Shown piece after piece: positions 10,131 to 22,399 of a DNA stretch of 64,000 nucleotides. The number at the start of each line of letters is the position of its first letter. The first letter of the stretch is position 1. Below the pieces are notes generated by a model, which ran no database searches, was not told where the DNA came from, and worked only from the letters and a program-made list of their open reading frames with translations. The DNA comes from Symbiodinium natans (Eukaryota > Sar > Dinophyceae > Suessiales > Symbiodiniaceae). The translations under genes were made by a program, and so were the position numbers. Location of the stretch: NCBI GenBank assembly GCA_905221605.1, contig CAJNDS010001569.1:367501-431500 (forward strand), given 5' to 3'.

Positions 10131-10236
10131 GCCCCTAACCCTAAACCCTAAACCCTAAACCCTATAACCCTATAACCCTATAACCCTATAACCCTATAAC
10201 CCTATAACCCTATAACCCTATAACCCTATAACCCCT
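10131..10236 (-). repeat. CCCTAAA array switching to CCCTATAA nonamers
   Basis: Three CCCTAAA units, then about ten copies of CCCTATAAC in register. It is a locally pure variant, related to the TTTATAGGG array at 4797. Confidence 0.9.
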
Positions 10237-10239
10237 AAG

Positions 10240-11442
10240 CCCAAAACCCTCTAAACCAAAAGCCCCTGAGGGCCATCTTTCCCTCGGGGCACGGCGTTAT
10301 TCCCAAGGACCCTTTGGATTGTGCCCAGCGGCGGGGCCTGCAGGCTCGAGGTTAAGGGTTTTGGGGTTTGGGGGCTTTGGGGTGCAGGGGTTTAGGGTTC
10401 AGGGTTCAGGGTTCTTTTGCCCCTCTAAACCCTTCCCGAGACCCCTAGCCCTGCAACCAGAACCCTTGAACCCTGAACTGCTAAGCCTCGAAAGCCCCAA
10501 AGAAAGCATCCCTAGTCCCTAAAACCAGAACCCCTTAACACCTAAAACCCCAAAACCAGAAATCCTAAAACCCTAAACTCTGAACCCCAACCCTTCCCCC
10601 CCGCTCCCGCCCACCAAACCCCTAAAATCTGAATCCCACCCCCAAGCCATCCAAATTCTAACAACCCCCCCCCCCCCCCCAAATACCTTAACCCCTAAAG
10701 CCAGAACAAACCTGAAACTGCAGTCTTAGGATTTAGGGTTTAGGGTTTAGGGTTTAGGGTTTATGTTGAGGGCGTGGGGCCCCTGATCCAGCAGCTCAGG
10801 CCCCAAAGCCCATCGCAACAGCTACAGGCTATTTAGGGCATGTACGGGCTTTTGGGAATTTCGGGTTGAGTTTTAGGGTTTAATTGGGGTTTTCGGGTTT
10901 CGGGTTTAGGATTTAGGGTTTCAAGGTTTTAGGGTTTTAGGGTTTTAGGGTTTTTGGACTTTAGGGTTTAGGGTTCAGGGCTTCCAGTGCTCAGGGTTTC
11001 AAGCTGTGGTTGTTGCTCGGGCTGCTGGGCTAGAGGGACTGAGATGCCCTCCCCCACCTTCAGCACCGATACGTGAAGCAGGCAGATCACTATGAGCATC
11101 GAGTCTTCCGAGCTAGCTGCGTGCCCGGAGATGGTCATTCCTGGATTTCGGTTTTTTTGGGGGGGCTTTGGGGTGTTTATACCGGAGCCTTGAACCCCAA
11201 GCCCTCTACTTTCGACTATGAGCTGCAAACCAGGGAACCACCGAGTTCAGGGATCAACGCCTACCCCCTTCAGGTGTCGAGTAGGGAAGCTTTCACCTTT
11301 AAGGACAGAAACCCTATAAGCTCCAAGCCATAAAGCTAGAAGGTTCACCTTCTCCCCGTACAAAACCCGCCTCAACCCGCAGCACCTAACTGTCATGGGG
11401 TCCCGCAAACATCCCGGCAGAAGGGTTGGCGCAGTAGGAAAC

Positions 11443-11477
<35 letters not shown>

Positions 11478-12000
11478 GGGCGGGGTGGGGAGGCCTTTGG
11501 GGGGACGCCTATGCAAAACCCTCAGCCCCACAGCCCCAGATCTACCCCTTTCCTGTTTTCCGGGTCAGATCTAAATGATGCCTTTTGAGTTTGCCATTCT
11601 GGTGCCTGCGTAGGGTTCAGGAGGGCTTCAGTGTTTGTATGCCTTTCTGCGCGGGAGCGGGGAGGTGGGAGGGACGGGAGTGCTGGGTGTTTCGTCAGGT
11701 TGGCATCCACATCTTCTTGCACAAAGATCGCGGGAATGTTGTTGACTGGCAGCCTCTCGTCTAAAGCCCAAAACCCTCAAACCCTAAGCCTAAACCCTCT
11801 AAGCCTAGAACCCTCAAACCCCGAAAGCCCTGTGTGTTTAGGGCTCCAAAGTGGTCAAACGCTCGCTGCGCCAAACAGCTGCGGAGAGGGCCTGGGATAA
11901 CCCTACCAACAAGCAGGTGACATGAGCCCCTGAATAATAATTGTGTTGCAGCCCTTCAAACAAGAGCTAAATCAACACACGCTAAATGGAGGTACAAGTA
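10240..12000. other. Gene-poor stretch with degenerate telomere-like text
   Basis: C-rich AAACCCC-type text to about 10700, G-rich text to 11000, then ordinary sequence with a poly-G tract at 11444. Frames up to 94 codons occur on both strands; none is convincing. Confidence 0.4.
11444..11478. repeat. Long poly-G tract
   Basis: Over 30 consecutive G. Similar G or C runs of 12-30 bases occur near 10664, 27668, 31086, 33660, 44132, 44669, 50656, 51858, 62517 and 62599. Confidence 0.9.
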
Positions 12001-12681
12001 AACGCATAAATGTGTAAATATAATGAATACATATATATATATATATACATATTGTTTTTTTTATGTATACAGAGTAGGTACTTGGGAGCGAGTAAGACCT
12101 GATTCGTACCCTTCATACACCACTTCATGGAGGCCGGCTTGCTTGACCTAGTCTAAGCCTTACGAAACCGGAGGGCCGTTCCCGCGACTGAATCGATGTG
12201 CGGATTAGGTTGTGTTTCTTAGTTCGCTCCTCCTCGCGGGACACCGCTCTTATGGCTAGCGCTTGAAGAAATGTAATTAGCAGTCACGAGAATAGATTGG
12301 ATGCAGTGCTGGGTCTTGTCGGGGTGTCAGGTTTAGCGTTGAGTGTTCGCAAAGGAACCCATGGGCTCGGGGATGGACTAATGGCTGAAGACCTTAGCCC
12401 AGGTCCCTAACCCCCTAGACCCCCAACCCCTAAACCCAAGCCCCGACACCCTCAAACCTGAATCCTTCAACCCTGAACCCTCAATCCTCAAGCCTTAAAC
12501 GGGCCCCTGAGGCTTCTGTACAAGTCCGGGGAGGGGCCACATGCCACCAGGACACTGTAGGGTTTTGGGTTTAAAGGGTAAAGGGTTTAGGGTTTAGGGT
12601 TTAGGGTTTTGGGTTTAAAGGGGTTAGGGTTTAGGGCTACCGGAACCTCCCCAAAGGAATGCCTGAATACGGGCTTTACTT

Positions 12682-12788
12682 GATAGCCCAGTGGTACCCG
12701 TTCCCCTTTTTTCCCGCTCAAGGTTCCCTTATACAGTACCCAACTCAAAAAGCGTACCCTGATTGTGATAGGGTTTCTGGGCTACCAA
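12682..12788. mobile_element. MITE-like element, TAGCCCAGTGG family, copy 3
   Basis: GATAGCCCAGTGGTACCC faces GGTTTCTGGGCTACCA. The interior has AAGGTTCCCTTATACAGTA and AAAAGCGTACCCT. An ORF running across it is coincidental. Confidence 0.75.
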
Positions 12789-13703
12789 GCTTCGAGTGGG
12801 TGGACATGAGGATTCGGGACCTAAGCTTACGGCTTAAGTTTCACTTTTCGAGTGAACCTTCTCTTCATGTTGAGTGCCCTACATGCCCTAAGCCCTAAAC
12901 CCCCTGCGACATAAGACGCAAGTAGGATTAACCCCCTACCCTGTCCTTGGGTTTAGGGTACACGGACTTGGGGTGTTTAGGCTTTATGTAGGGTAGTTTA
13001 GGGTCCCAAGCGCCCTAAGCCAGTTTTGCCATGGAGGAGGGGGGGGGCCCGAAGCCCTAAACCTGCAGAACTCCCATCGACATGAAGCCCACACGCGCAT
13101 TAGAACGCTATCCTGTTTATCACAACATCCTATAGTCCCCTTGTTTTCAAGGTAAAACTCTAAGCCCTAAATCCCTAAACTTTTTTTAATTCCAAAAAGC
13201 CCTAAATACCTTCAACCCTAAACCACAAGTTGCTCAGCAATCTGCGTGCGACTCCCGCATCAAGCCGGAAACGCCTCAGGAGCGACAAGGCAGGGAGCAA
13301 GCAGACCCTCTGGTGCTCGGGCCTGACAACGTAGCTGCTTTTTTTGTTTTGTTCTTATAGTCTTGAGTAGCAGGAATCGGAAATATGCTAGGGGCGGTCA
13401 AGGAAAAGACCCAGTAAGAACAAGCAGTACCATAGTTTGTCTTGTCGTGTATGTGTGTGTGTGCGCAGTTCACGGCCAAATTCAGAATCTCCAAGCCCAA
13501 GAAAAACCGTGAAACATGCAACAAAAACCCCTGAACCCCTAAACCCTAAGCCCTGTATGCCCTAAGCAACCACCTTCGCAAAACTCTCAGCTTCCCGACA
13601 CTCCCGAGGTTCCCGGAGCCTTTCCATGGCCTGCAATTCGCGGAGCTCCTCGGCCCAGCTAAACTCAGCTGTTTCGATTTTTTTGGGGGGGTAGGGAGCC
13701 TAT

Positions 13704-13836
13704 AAACCCTTAAACCCTAAACCCTAAACCCTAAACCCTAAACCCTAAACCCTAAACCCTAAACCCTAAACCCTAAACCCTAAACCCTAAACCCTAAACC
13801 CTAAACCCTAAACCCTAAACCCTAAACCCTAAACCT
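13704..13836 (-). repeat. Long perfect CCCTAAA array
   Basis: About eighteen uninterrupted CCCTAAA units. Confidence 0.95.
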
Positions 13837-14146
13837 GACCTCACAGCCCATCCCCCACCCCCCGAAGAAACAAAAAAAGTATAACACAAATAAGTAAACT
13901 TTTAGGGTTTTGCAGGGTTTGGGGTGGAGAGTTTTATGGTCTTAGGGATTCAGGGCATACAGGGAAGGCCAGATAACGATTTACAAAGACTTTAACCCCT
14001 ATCCTAAATGACAGGTAAAACCCCTATCCTAAACCCTAAACCCTAAACCCTAAATCCTAAACACGCCAAGGAAGGATGGGCAGGGCATCGTTGATGTTGG
14101 CATCGTTGACCCGCCATGGTACTGCGAGGCCGGCTTTTGTTAGGGA

Positions 14147-14266
14147 CCCCAAAAGGACATAAGCATAAGCATTTTATAGGGATATCCCTACCTTATTGCG
14201 CTTCATTATAAGGGGGTTTATATGGGATATCCCTATCCTAATTTTTGCTTATGTGCTTTTTTGGGG
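14147..14266. mobile_element. MITE-like element, CCCCAAAAGGACATAAGCA termini
   Basis: CCCCAAAAGGACATAAGCA faces TGCTTATGTGCTTTTTTGGG. The inner GGGATATCCCTA occurs once on each side, itself self-complementary. It is 120 bases long and a single copy here. Confidence 0.75.
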
Positions 14267-14819
14267 CAGTAAATTTTGGGCTTGGGGTTTCGGGGGGTTG
14301 GGGTTAGCCAAAAAGCCCCCAACCCTGAACCTCAAACCCTAAACCCTAAAACCCAAACCCCAAACCCCAAACGCCAAACTTCACAAACGCTAAACCCTAC
14401 ACCCTAAAACCTTAGGGTATATGAATTGGGGGACCCTAAGCCCCGAGAACCGCCTGCGCAGCCTCGAACCCTCAGGGTTTTCGCAGCTCGGTTTTGTCAT
14501 CGGTGTTTAGGGTTCAGGGTTTAGGGTTTAGGGTTTAGGGTTTAGGGTTTAGGGTTTAGGCCAGGGTATAAGGTATAGGGTTTAGGGAGGGTACATTTCC
14601 AGGGGTATCCCTGAAGATCAAAAACTCTTGCGCTCCTTTTTGGGGGAAGGTGTGGCTGACCCCATGATACGGGTCTAGGGATGCAAGGCCCTAAACCCTA
14701 AACCCTAGACCCCAAACCCTAAACCCTAGACCCTAAACCCTAAACCGTTTTTAGGTGCGAGTCCAGGCGTTCGCTTGCAGCGCGAGGGCCTGTAACACTC
14801 AGGAGCGGCCCTAAATTGC

Positions 14820-14926
14820 TAATCCCCTCCCCCTGATATTAAACCCCCCCCCCTACCTAATATAAACCCCCCGCATATTATAATGTAACTATTATGGGGG
14901 TACTTAATATTCAGGGGAGGGGATTA
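14820..14926. mobile_element. MITE-like element, TAATCCCCTCCCC termini
   Basis: TAATCCCCTCCCCCTGATAT faces AATATTCAGGGGAGGGGATT, pairing with one single-base offset. The interior carries C-runs and TATTATAATGTAACTATTAT. Confidence 0.7.
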
Positions 14927-14994
14927 AAGCCTGCAACTAGATCCCTAAACCCTCAACAGGGCAAAGGGTTTATTTAGGGCTTAGGGTTCAGGGT

Positions 14995-15080
14995 ATTTTG
15001 GGTATTTAGGGCATTTAGGGAATTTAGGGTATTTAGGGTATTTGGGGTATTCAGAGAACTTAGGGAATTTTGGGTTTAGG
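14995..15080 (+). repeat. ATTTAGGGT decamer-like array
   Basis: Units such as GGGTATTTAGGGCATTTAGG repeat about eight times, all carrying TATTTAGGG or near variants. Confidence 0.85.
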
Positions 15081-16890
15081 GTTGAAACCCTTGGCGCCGA
15101 AACAGGCCCATAAAATATAAAAATATAAAAAGCTGACATGTTTTGCGCGTAGCACCACATTGTTTGGGTATTTTTCTTACAATTGCAAGCACAGCGAGCC
15201 CACGGTTCAGAGTCATCCCACATATCCGACCCTGAACCCTTAAACCCTAAGCTTAAAGGAAGCTTGCGTGAGGCCTGCCTACCGCAACAGATGGACAACA
15301 CGCTGCAGCCGTGGACGCTGCAGCCGTGGCCCAACTACAAGCGTCTTGACCCTTTTTTTGAGAGGGGAAGGTGGTGGGGAGGCCAGGTGGCGCGAGGGGG
15401 GGGGCCTGGGGGGGCTTTTTTCGGGCTTAGATTCTTCTAGGATCCAGGAGCGTTAGTTTAACCCCGAAACTTTAGGCCCTAAAGCACCCATCAGCTGTGG
15501 GTATCAGGAGGCTCTTGCAGCTCCGGATGGGGCCCCTAACATCCCTAAACCCTGATCTCCCCTAAACTCCTAAACTCTGAACGCCCCCAAACTCCTAAAT
15601 ACTCCCAAAACCGCAACACCCCAAAACCCGAGCCAGGTCCCGGTATCACGCAGAAACCACCTACACTCCTAAACCCCTTAAACTCCTAAACCCCGAAAAG
15701 CAACCCCTAAACTCAAAAAACCCCTGGACCACCCTAAACTCCTTAACCCCTAAAACTCCTACGCCCCAACACCACCGGCCCTAAACCCTAAACCCTAAAC
15801 CCTAAACCCTAAACCCTAAACCCTAAGCCCCCTTTGGAAGGTTTGTGCGCGCGCACCTCGAAGTTGGTTCCTCGCTCGGGAGCTCCTTGGGCTGAGGAAC
15901 GGAAGAGGGCTTAAGGGGTTTAGGGTTTAGGGTTTAGGGTTTAGGGAGTTTTCAGGAGTTTCGGGAGTTTAGGGCTTACGGTTTATAGGGTTTAGGGCTT
16001 GGGGTTTAGGGCTTAGGGCTTAGGGTTTAGGCTCTTATCGGGCTTACTACAGAATTAGTTAAGATTCAGGGTGCATGTATCTTGCATTTGTTTTGCACGT
16101 ATGATGCACTTTACTCAAGAAAATAGAACTTATTCCTTGTGTGTTGTGTCATAAAACTCGTTTTTCGTTGTTCGCATTTTTTGGAGTCAGTTGGGGTTGA
16201 GTATTTTAGGGTTTAGGCAGTTAAGTTCGAGTTTCAGGGTTTTCGGGTTCAGTGTGTAGGGTTTCGTGGTCAGGTCTGGGGTTTAGGGTTTAGTACTCAG
16301 GGTTCAGGGTTAGGGGTAAGGGTTCAGGGTGTAGGTGTTTAGGGAGTTTGGGGATTGTGTTTAGGGTTGAAGGCTTTAGGGTTCAGTAGTTCGGGTTCAC
16401 CGTTTGCGTTTCTCATAGTTTGGGTATTTTAGGGTTTCGGCGTTTAGGAGTTTAGGCCTTGGGTTCAGGTGCTTGGGGTTTGAGGTTGGGGTTTGAGGTT
16501 TTCGGTTCCGGGCTCAGGCGGTTTGGGTTTAGGTTTAATTCCCAAAGAGTCCGGGACCCCCGCACAAAGGAGAAGACCTTCTTTCAGCAGGAGACACCGT
16601 ATTTATAGCAAAGATTTTCCACTTAGTGACTGGGTTTAGAGATTCCTTCGGGGTGCAACAAAGCTACCCTTAAACTCCAAGCCCGAAACCCCAAACCCCA
16701 GAACCCCAAGGAGAAGCCTCCTGATTCAAGCCCAAAGCCTAAAGGGTTTAGGGTTTAGGGTTTAGGGTTTAGGGTTTCCAAGAAACCCTGTAAGGGTTTA
16801 GGGCTTAGGGTCAAGCAAGAAAGACACTACAACCCGTATTCTCTATGGCTGGCCATCAGCCTTTAAAGTAGAGTGTGAAAGCCAAAGTGC
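15080..16890. other. Gene-poor stretch
   Basis: It holds a possible exon-like piece near 15285-15340 (PQQMDNTLQPWTLQPW) and C-rich text with CTAAACTCC words (15530-15780). A CCCTAAA array follows at 15779-15830, then G-rich degenerate text to 16540. Nothing else is supported. Confidence 0.35.
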
Positions 16891-16987
16891 AAGCTCTCAA
16901 CCGCTTAGGCACGCTTCTGTCTAAACTGGCCGGAGAGATCGTGCTTGACCCGGCGACGGAGGCCTGCTTTGTGTTGGCTTGGGGTCA
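16890..16987 (+). other. Exon-like segment followed by GTGTGG
   Basis: A frame containing NRLGTLLSKLAGEIVLDPAT, then EACFVLAWGQ, has a normal protein-like composition. A GTGTGG word follows. The next similar segment, on the same strand, is at 17379. Confidence 0.4.
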
Positions 16988-17378
16988 GGTGTGGGACCCA
17001 ACTGAACCCTAAGCCCAAGTACGCTGGCATCAGTTAGACCTTACACCCCAAACTCCATACACCCTAACCCGCAACCCTCGACACCCGGAGCAGCCGGGAG
17101 TGCTTTGGGTTTTGGGACATTTGGTTTTGGGTTTATGTGAAAGTACATGGGCAGAAAGCAGGGTTAGATGTACCCCTCAAGCATTTCTGGGAGTGGGTGT
17201 GGTGTTGCGGGCTTAGAGGCATTCGAGGCATTTGTTGCTTACAGAGCTCCTTGGTGCTGCACTTCCAAAGATGCACGCTGCTCCAGGTGGTGTGCTGGTA
17301 GCTTATGCCGCTGCTGATGAGTCTGCTTATCTCCTTCTAAGCCTTAAGGTTTTCGGGTTTAGGGTATAGGGTTTAGGA

Positions 17379-17467
17379 CGACTGTACCAGGCGTTTGCCG
17401 AGCATGCCCGCAAAGCCATCCTCGACCACGGCATTTGCATCCTTCCGTCCGCGCTGTGGCTATTGGG
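17379..17467 (+). other. Exon-like segment after a TTTAG
   Basis: A frame containing RLYQAFAEHARKAILDHGIC, then ILPSALWLLG, ends in TGA. It has amphipathic helix-like character. It may belong to the same gene as the segment at 16890; this is inference. Confidence 0.4.
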
Positions 17468-18199
17468 TTGAGGATTTGGTTGGAGGGTTAAGGGCGCTGG
17501 AATCCTTCTCTCCAAGAAAGTAACGAGAGCTTGCAGTTACATTGATTTCAACTTCGTAGGGGCGATTTTGCTTTTGGGACTGTAGGGGAGGAGTTTGCAA
17601 TCAGCAAGAGGGTGCAAGTACAATAATGCGCCCCCTAAACTGCTAACCCTAAGCCCAACACCCTAAACCCTACCCCAACTCCCTTATAAGCCCGATGATC
17701 CTTTACGCCTGAAAGCCCGTGCCCCGAGGCTTCACAGTGTTCGTGGGTGTAGGGTTCAGGGTTTCGGGTATAGGGTTTAGGGTTCTTGCTTCAAATCCTA
17801 CCTCCTAAGCATCCCCACCCTCAACCTACTTTCCCAAGCGTGCGTAAAACGCCCTCAACCCCTAAAAAATCCGAAAAGCCAAAACAACCAAAGCCCTCTA
17901 AAAGCAACGTGACATAAGCAAAAACAACTAAAGCCCTAAAATCCGCAAACAAACTCCTAAACCCTAAAACCCTTGAAGATGAAAAAACATCACAGGCAAG
18001 ACCCTGAACTCTAAACCCTACTACCCGAAAACCCTCAACCCGAAACCCTACTACCCCTAAATCCTAACCCCTAAATCTGCTTGCCTGAGGTGCTTGCAAG
18101 GGAGTCAATCAACAGATGGAAGGAGGGCTGCCATCGATTGCACCAGCTGGTCGAGGAGCCCTGCACAAGCCTGATTTTCAAACGATACCCTTTTTGAGC

Positions 18200-18221
18200 G
18201 TGTGTATACATATACATATAC

Positions 18222-18255
<34 letters not shown>

Positions 18256-18301
18256 TGTGTTATATAGCCTATATACATATATATATATATATCTACATAT
18301 A
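18200..18301. repeat. TA / CATA microsatellite
   Basis: TACATACATA and TATATA runs. Frames across it are by-products. Confidence 0.95.
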
Positions 18302-19155
18302 ATGCATAGATTAAGGGGTTAGGGTTTAGGCCTTAGGTGCTTAGTGGTTCGTTTTGTTGTTGGGGGGGACTTGTAGGGGAGAGAGGGGTGTATGGGTCTT
18401 GGGACTTTCAGGGTTGAGGTGGTACCAGTTTGGCATAGCTGTCATTTTGCCCTCCGTCTTTATCAGAACGCCCTGGCTATAAACAATACCTAGCAGTCTA
18501 AACCAGAGACCCAGTTTCAGATCGCAGCGGGTTTCAGGGAGCTGCCGAACCTTAAACCACCTGAACCGATTATTTCGTGAGTTTAAGAAGGTACTGCTTT
18601 GGAGCCAAGAGGCCTGATAGCTAGTAGTACGAGGCTCCACGTCCTTCGACAACGTGCAGAGGGACGCAGCTGTAGCATTTAAGGCTTTGGGTTGAGGGGT
18701 ACTCAATCAACTCTCAGCACAGTCTTCAGGGCTTTGGGTTAAGGGTTTAGGGTTTAGGGTTTAGGTTTCAAGGCTTAGGGTTTTGGGCTCCCGCGCCAAA
18801 TCTGGGATTGAGGGTTTGGAATTATGCGTCAGAGAAAGGCAGGTAAGTGATGAAGCGCAGGAGTTCGGCTTTAGCGAGAATCGCGGGCACAAGCGATTTT
18901 CTTTCGGGAATGCCTACAAGAAGGCCGGCAAACCCAAAACCTTATAACCCGTAAGCCCTAAGCCCTGTTTCAGGGATGCTAGACATGTTGGCGACGAGGT
19001 TTCGTGTTTAGGAGTTCTCTTGATTCACAGTTCGGCTTGGGACAGGTGCTGTGATTCTCTGAACTCCCACGCGTTTCGCACGCCCGCAGTCCTGAGCCAG
19101 GTCTAGGGTACCCTACACCCTCGGAAGCCCGCGAAAGCTGCAGGGAAACTGCCTA

Positions 19156-19260
19156 CATGAGCCAGAGTGGGCTGAGCAGATCGCTGGGGCTCCCGCGGTG
19201 CTGCAGGTCCTGGACGCTGTGCCTGGGCGGGATGCCGTTACATCCATGGACCTAAGCTAG
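19156..19260 (+). other. Exon-like segment ending in a stop
   Basis: A frame containing EPEWAEQIAGAPAVLQVLDA, then VPGRDAVTSMDLS and TAG. It could be a terminal exon or a relic. TTTAGGG text follows directly. Confidence 0.4.
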
Positions 19261-19672
19261 GGTTTAGGGTTTAGGGTTCACGGTTGAGGGCGGGTGATTT
19301 AAGGGCTCGCACGGCGCAGGTTTCGCGTCCTCCTTGGAATAAAAGAACATCCTCCTTGGAATAACAAGAATGAAGATGAAGAAGAAGAAGAAGAACAAGA
19401 AAAAATAGTAGTAGGAGTAGTAGTAGTAGTAGTAGCAGCGGCCAAGCCCAAAATTGCAAACCCAGAAACCACAAGCCTAACACGAACCCCTGAACCCTCA
19501 ATCGTCTATACCCTAAACCCTGAAGCGTTAAGTCAGGTTTGGGGCCGTTGTGCCTATCGCTGCTGCGGCGGTGGCGGCGAGTGCGTGCTGCCCCAATGTG
19601 CCTCGCACAGACATCCTGAAACCGTAAAGTTGTGAAACGGGCATTTTACAATTGTGACATGGGCGTTATACA

Positions 19673-19757
19673 TTACATACAATGTTGCATATTACTTACA
19701 TTATATACACGATATACGTTATATGCATACACATATGTATATATATATATATATACT
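19673..19757. repeat. TA-rich microsatellite
   Basis: TATACATTACATACAATG-type text leading into a pure TA run at about 19737-19755. Confidence 0.9.
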
Positions 19758-20310
19758 GCAAACACTACTATCGCGAGCTTACTTCTGCGCCCTGGGCTCC
19801 ATTGTTTTGTAGTCGGGCTGGGCCCAAGCCGGATTTCAGCCTTTGCCCCCAAAAGAGTTTAGGGTTTGGGGTTTAGGGTTTAGGGTTTAGGATGCAGAGT
19901 TATGGGTGTTTCGGCTTAATTTGCCGGCTAGTGTCAGAATCGGCACACTGACAACCGCCTGTCCCCGCACTTGTCGCTGGAACGGTTTCTCCCAGCCAAT
20001 GGAGTATGCAGGCTGGGAATACCAGCGGCTGCACAGCGATGCTGGCGGACTGGACACGAACATGCTGCCACCCTTCCTATCGGCAACTGGACAGACATCG
20101 CCCGCCCAGCTACACAGAATGTAGTCTCGAACGTAAAGTTCTGAGATTTCTTGAGGATGTTGGATTTCGGGTTTAGGGTTGCTGGCGTCATCCCACGTAT
20201 TATTTTTCAACCGGTTTGGCTCTCCTTTTTTGCTCTGGTTCGGTCTGGCCACCCTAGTTCCGTGGTCTCCTTGTCCTGCAGTCTCCGTGTGGCTTTGTTC
20301 ATGAACCGGT

Positions 20311-20370
20311 GGGTTTAGGGTTTAGGGTTTAGGGTTTAGGGTTTAGGGTTTAGGGTTTAGGGTTTAGGGT
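20311..20370 (+). repeat. Perfect TTTAGGG array
   Basis: About eight uninterrupted TTTAGGG units. Confidence 0.95.
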
Positions 20371-20623
20371 CCCCTGGTCCCAGCGTGTGGTCCTCTCGTG
20401 GCTGGGCCCCCCCCAACCCCCGCCGCTTCTTTTAAGCTTGAGGCACAGGAAAACCAGGGAAATTCGCACAACACATCGCGAAACAATTCTCCACCCTTGA
20501 TTAACCTGCCCACGAGCTGGAAATGCGGGAAACCCGGGAATTTGCAGTGTTTAGAGGGTCGATTCAGAAGCAGGACAAAGGGAGCGCCGGACCTAACAGA
20601 ACAAGACATCTAGGTTTGAGACG

Positions 20624-20662
20624 TTCCCCCTTATACTAACAGTCCTTAGTACGGAGCCTTGC
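20624..20662 (+). mobile_element. Lone end of the GGGATGTT-family MITE
   Basis: GTTCCCCCTTATACTAACAG, then TCCTTAGTACGG, matches the left terminus at 3725-3755. No partner end was seen within 150 bases. Confidence 0.5.
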
Positions 20663-20845
20663 TCGGAAGGATTTCCGAAGCCGCAGGTCCCGAAAGCCAC
20701 AGACCCGCAGGTTCCGGGAAGCACCAGAACTCTAATCCCCACAAGCCCTCGAGTGACATCTAGACTCGGCCAAGTATAGAAATCCCCAAGACTGGAGCCT
20801 AAACCCCAACAGACCCAAGCGCCGAAACTAAAACAACCACCACAA

Positions 20846-20959
20846 CTAGGATGCCCAGTAGTGCCCTTATTCCCTTTTTGGGGGGTTTAGGTTCCCTTAC
20901 AAACCCCTTTAAGCAAAAAAGGGCACCCGTTTTTAAGCCTTGGTTACTGGGCAGCCTAG
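20846..20959. mobile_element. MITE-like element, CCCAGTAGTACCC subfamily, empty copy
   Basis: CTAGGATGCCCAGTAG faces TTACTGGGCAGCCTAG over 114 bases. The interior reads TTATTCCCTTTTTGG, TTTAGGTTCCCTT, CCCCTTTAAGCAAAAAAGGG and GCACCCGTTTTTAAGCC without any telomere-like array. It is the reference for the filled copy at 26409-26645. Confidence 0.85.
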
Positions 20960-20975
20960 ACAAGCCCGAAGGTAA

Positions 20976-21090
20976 ACTTCACCGTCTGCGACCTGACGCC
21001 GTTTAACGGCCCCACGCGACACGTCCCGGGCACCATGCGCACGGACCCCTGGGGTGTGCCCTGCGTCCAGCTGGAGAACCCGAGGCAGTA
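20976..21090 (+). other. Exon-like segment
   Basis: A frame containing DLTPFNGPTRHVPGTMRTDP, then WGVPCVQLENPRQ, with GC-rich third positions. It lies 17 bases after the empty MITE at 20846-20959. Confidence 0.4.
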
Positions 21091-21405
21091 GGATTTAAGG
21101 GTTATGGATCTTTATAGGGTTTGGGGTTTAGGGTTCAGGGTTTGGGGTTTAGTGTTTAGGGTTTAGGGGTTTAGGGGTTCGAGTGGCTTGAATTCAAAAG
21201 CACTTGAGGGCTTTTCGGGTCCAGGAATATGCCGGGTGACGATTTTTTCGAGAGAACTTGTCTATCACCTTAGCTCTGAACCCTAAACCCTAAACCCTGA
21301 AACCTGAACCCTGTCATCAGATGGTCAGCTGTCACGGTTTCGCAGTTGGGGCTGCGTTGGGTTCAGGGTTGACGTAGGGCTTAGGGCATCTTAGGCCTCA
21401 GGGCG

Positions 21406-21496
21406 AGGGTTTAGGGTTTAGGGTTTAGGGTTTAGGGTTTAGGGTTTAGGGTTTAGGGTTTAGGGTTTAGGGTTTAGGGTTTAGGGTTTAGGGTTT
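21406..21496 (+). repeat. Perfect TTTAGGG array
   Basis: About twelve uninterrupted TTTAGGG units. Confidence 0.95.
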
Positions 21497-21873
21497 ACAG
21501 TGTCTAGGTTTAGCCCATCGTTTCCAGACAGTGGCAGGTTCCTGCTGTCGACGGTCGCCCCGCTCGAGGCCCATCAACCTTATGGTTTAGGGCTTCTGGT
21601 TTAGGGTTTAGGGTTTAGGGCTACTGGGTTTCGGGCTTGGGCTTCAGGGCTTTAAGGCTTCAGGGTTAAGGTCTTTGAGGCCTGCGGGGGGTTTAGGGTT
21701 TGAGGGTTCAGGCTGTAGGGCTCAAGATTCAGGGCCCTAGGTTCAGGGTTTACGGGCTTAGGTTGAGGGCTCAGGAGACGCCCAGCATAGTTTTGGGACT
21801 GTTGAGGTTTAAGGTTAAGGGTCTAGGGCGCAGTAGTTGGTTGTAACTTCTTTCGGGTCAGTTAGACATGGGG

Positions 21874-21912
21874 GGATGCCCAGTAGTACCCTTATTCCAC
21901 TTTTTACTCCTA
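21874..21912 (+). mobile_element. MITE fragment, CCCAGTAGTACCC subfamily, left end only
   Basis: GGATGCCCAGTAGTACCC, then TTATTCCACTTTTTACTCC, matches the left third of the two fuller copies. It is then replaced by CCCTAAA-type text, with no right end. Confidence 0.6.
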
Positions 21913-22032
21913 GGCACCACGCCCTAAACCCTAGTGAGACCTAGACCCTAAACCCACCCGAAACCCTAAACCCTAAACCCTAAACCCTAAACCCTAAACC
22001 CTAAACCCCAGCAGCAATCCGAGTCTTTCAGG

Positions 22033-22125
22033 GGGTTTCTCGACAGCCAGTGCAGCTCCCCAGGCTGGTGCGGCCATCATCCGCGACATCCGGGCCTGGC
22101 ATGGCCGGCTTCCCCAGAGAACTGC
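22033..22125 (+). other. Exon-like segment
   Basis: A frame containing ASAAPQAGAAIIRDIRAWHG, then RLPQRTAG, lies between a CCCTAAA array on the left and TTTAGGG text on the right. Confidence 0.35.
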
Positions 22126-22294
22126 AGGGTTTAGGGCTTAGGGCTTAGGGTTTAGGGTTTAGGGTTTGGGTTCGGAATAGGAGTGCAGGGTTTAGCAAGT
22201 GCGTGGCAATCTCAGGCGGCACCCCCAATGTGACGGAGGTCCCACGCTACCTCCCGTCCATTGAGCATCTCGGCCAGAGGTGTCCTAAACTGGG

Positions 22295-22395
22295 CTTTGG
22301 AGTACTATACTTTAATGTTTTTTTTCGGTTCTGGGTTCCTATTATAGCTACTTATACCTAAAAAGTATATACTTTTTCCAGGGTCTACTCCAAAG
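22295..22395. mobile_element. MITE-like element, CTTTGGAGTA termini
   Basis: CTTTGGAGTACTATACTTT faces AAGTATATACTTTTTCCAGG followed by GTCTACTCCAAAG, so the outer ten bases and an inner AGTATA(TA)CT pair. The interior includes TTCGGTTCTGGGTTCC, which recalls the TAGCCCAGTGG family. Confidence 0.55.
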
Positions 22396-22399
22396 TAGG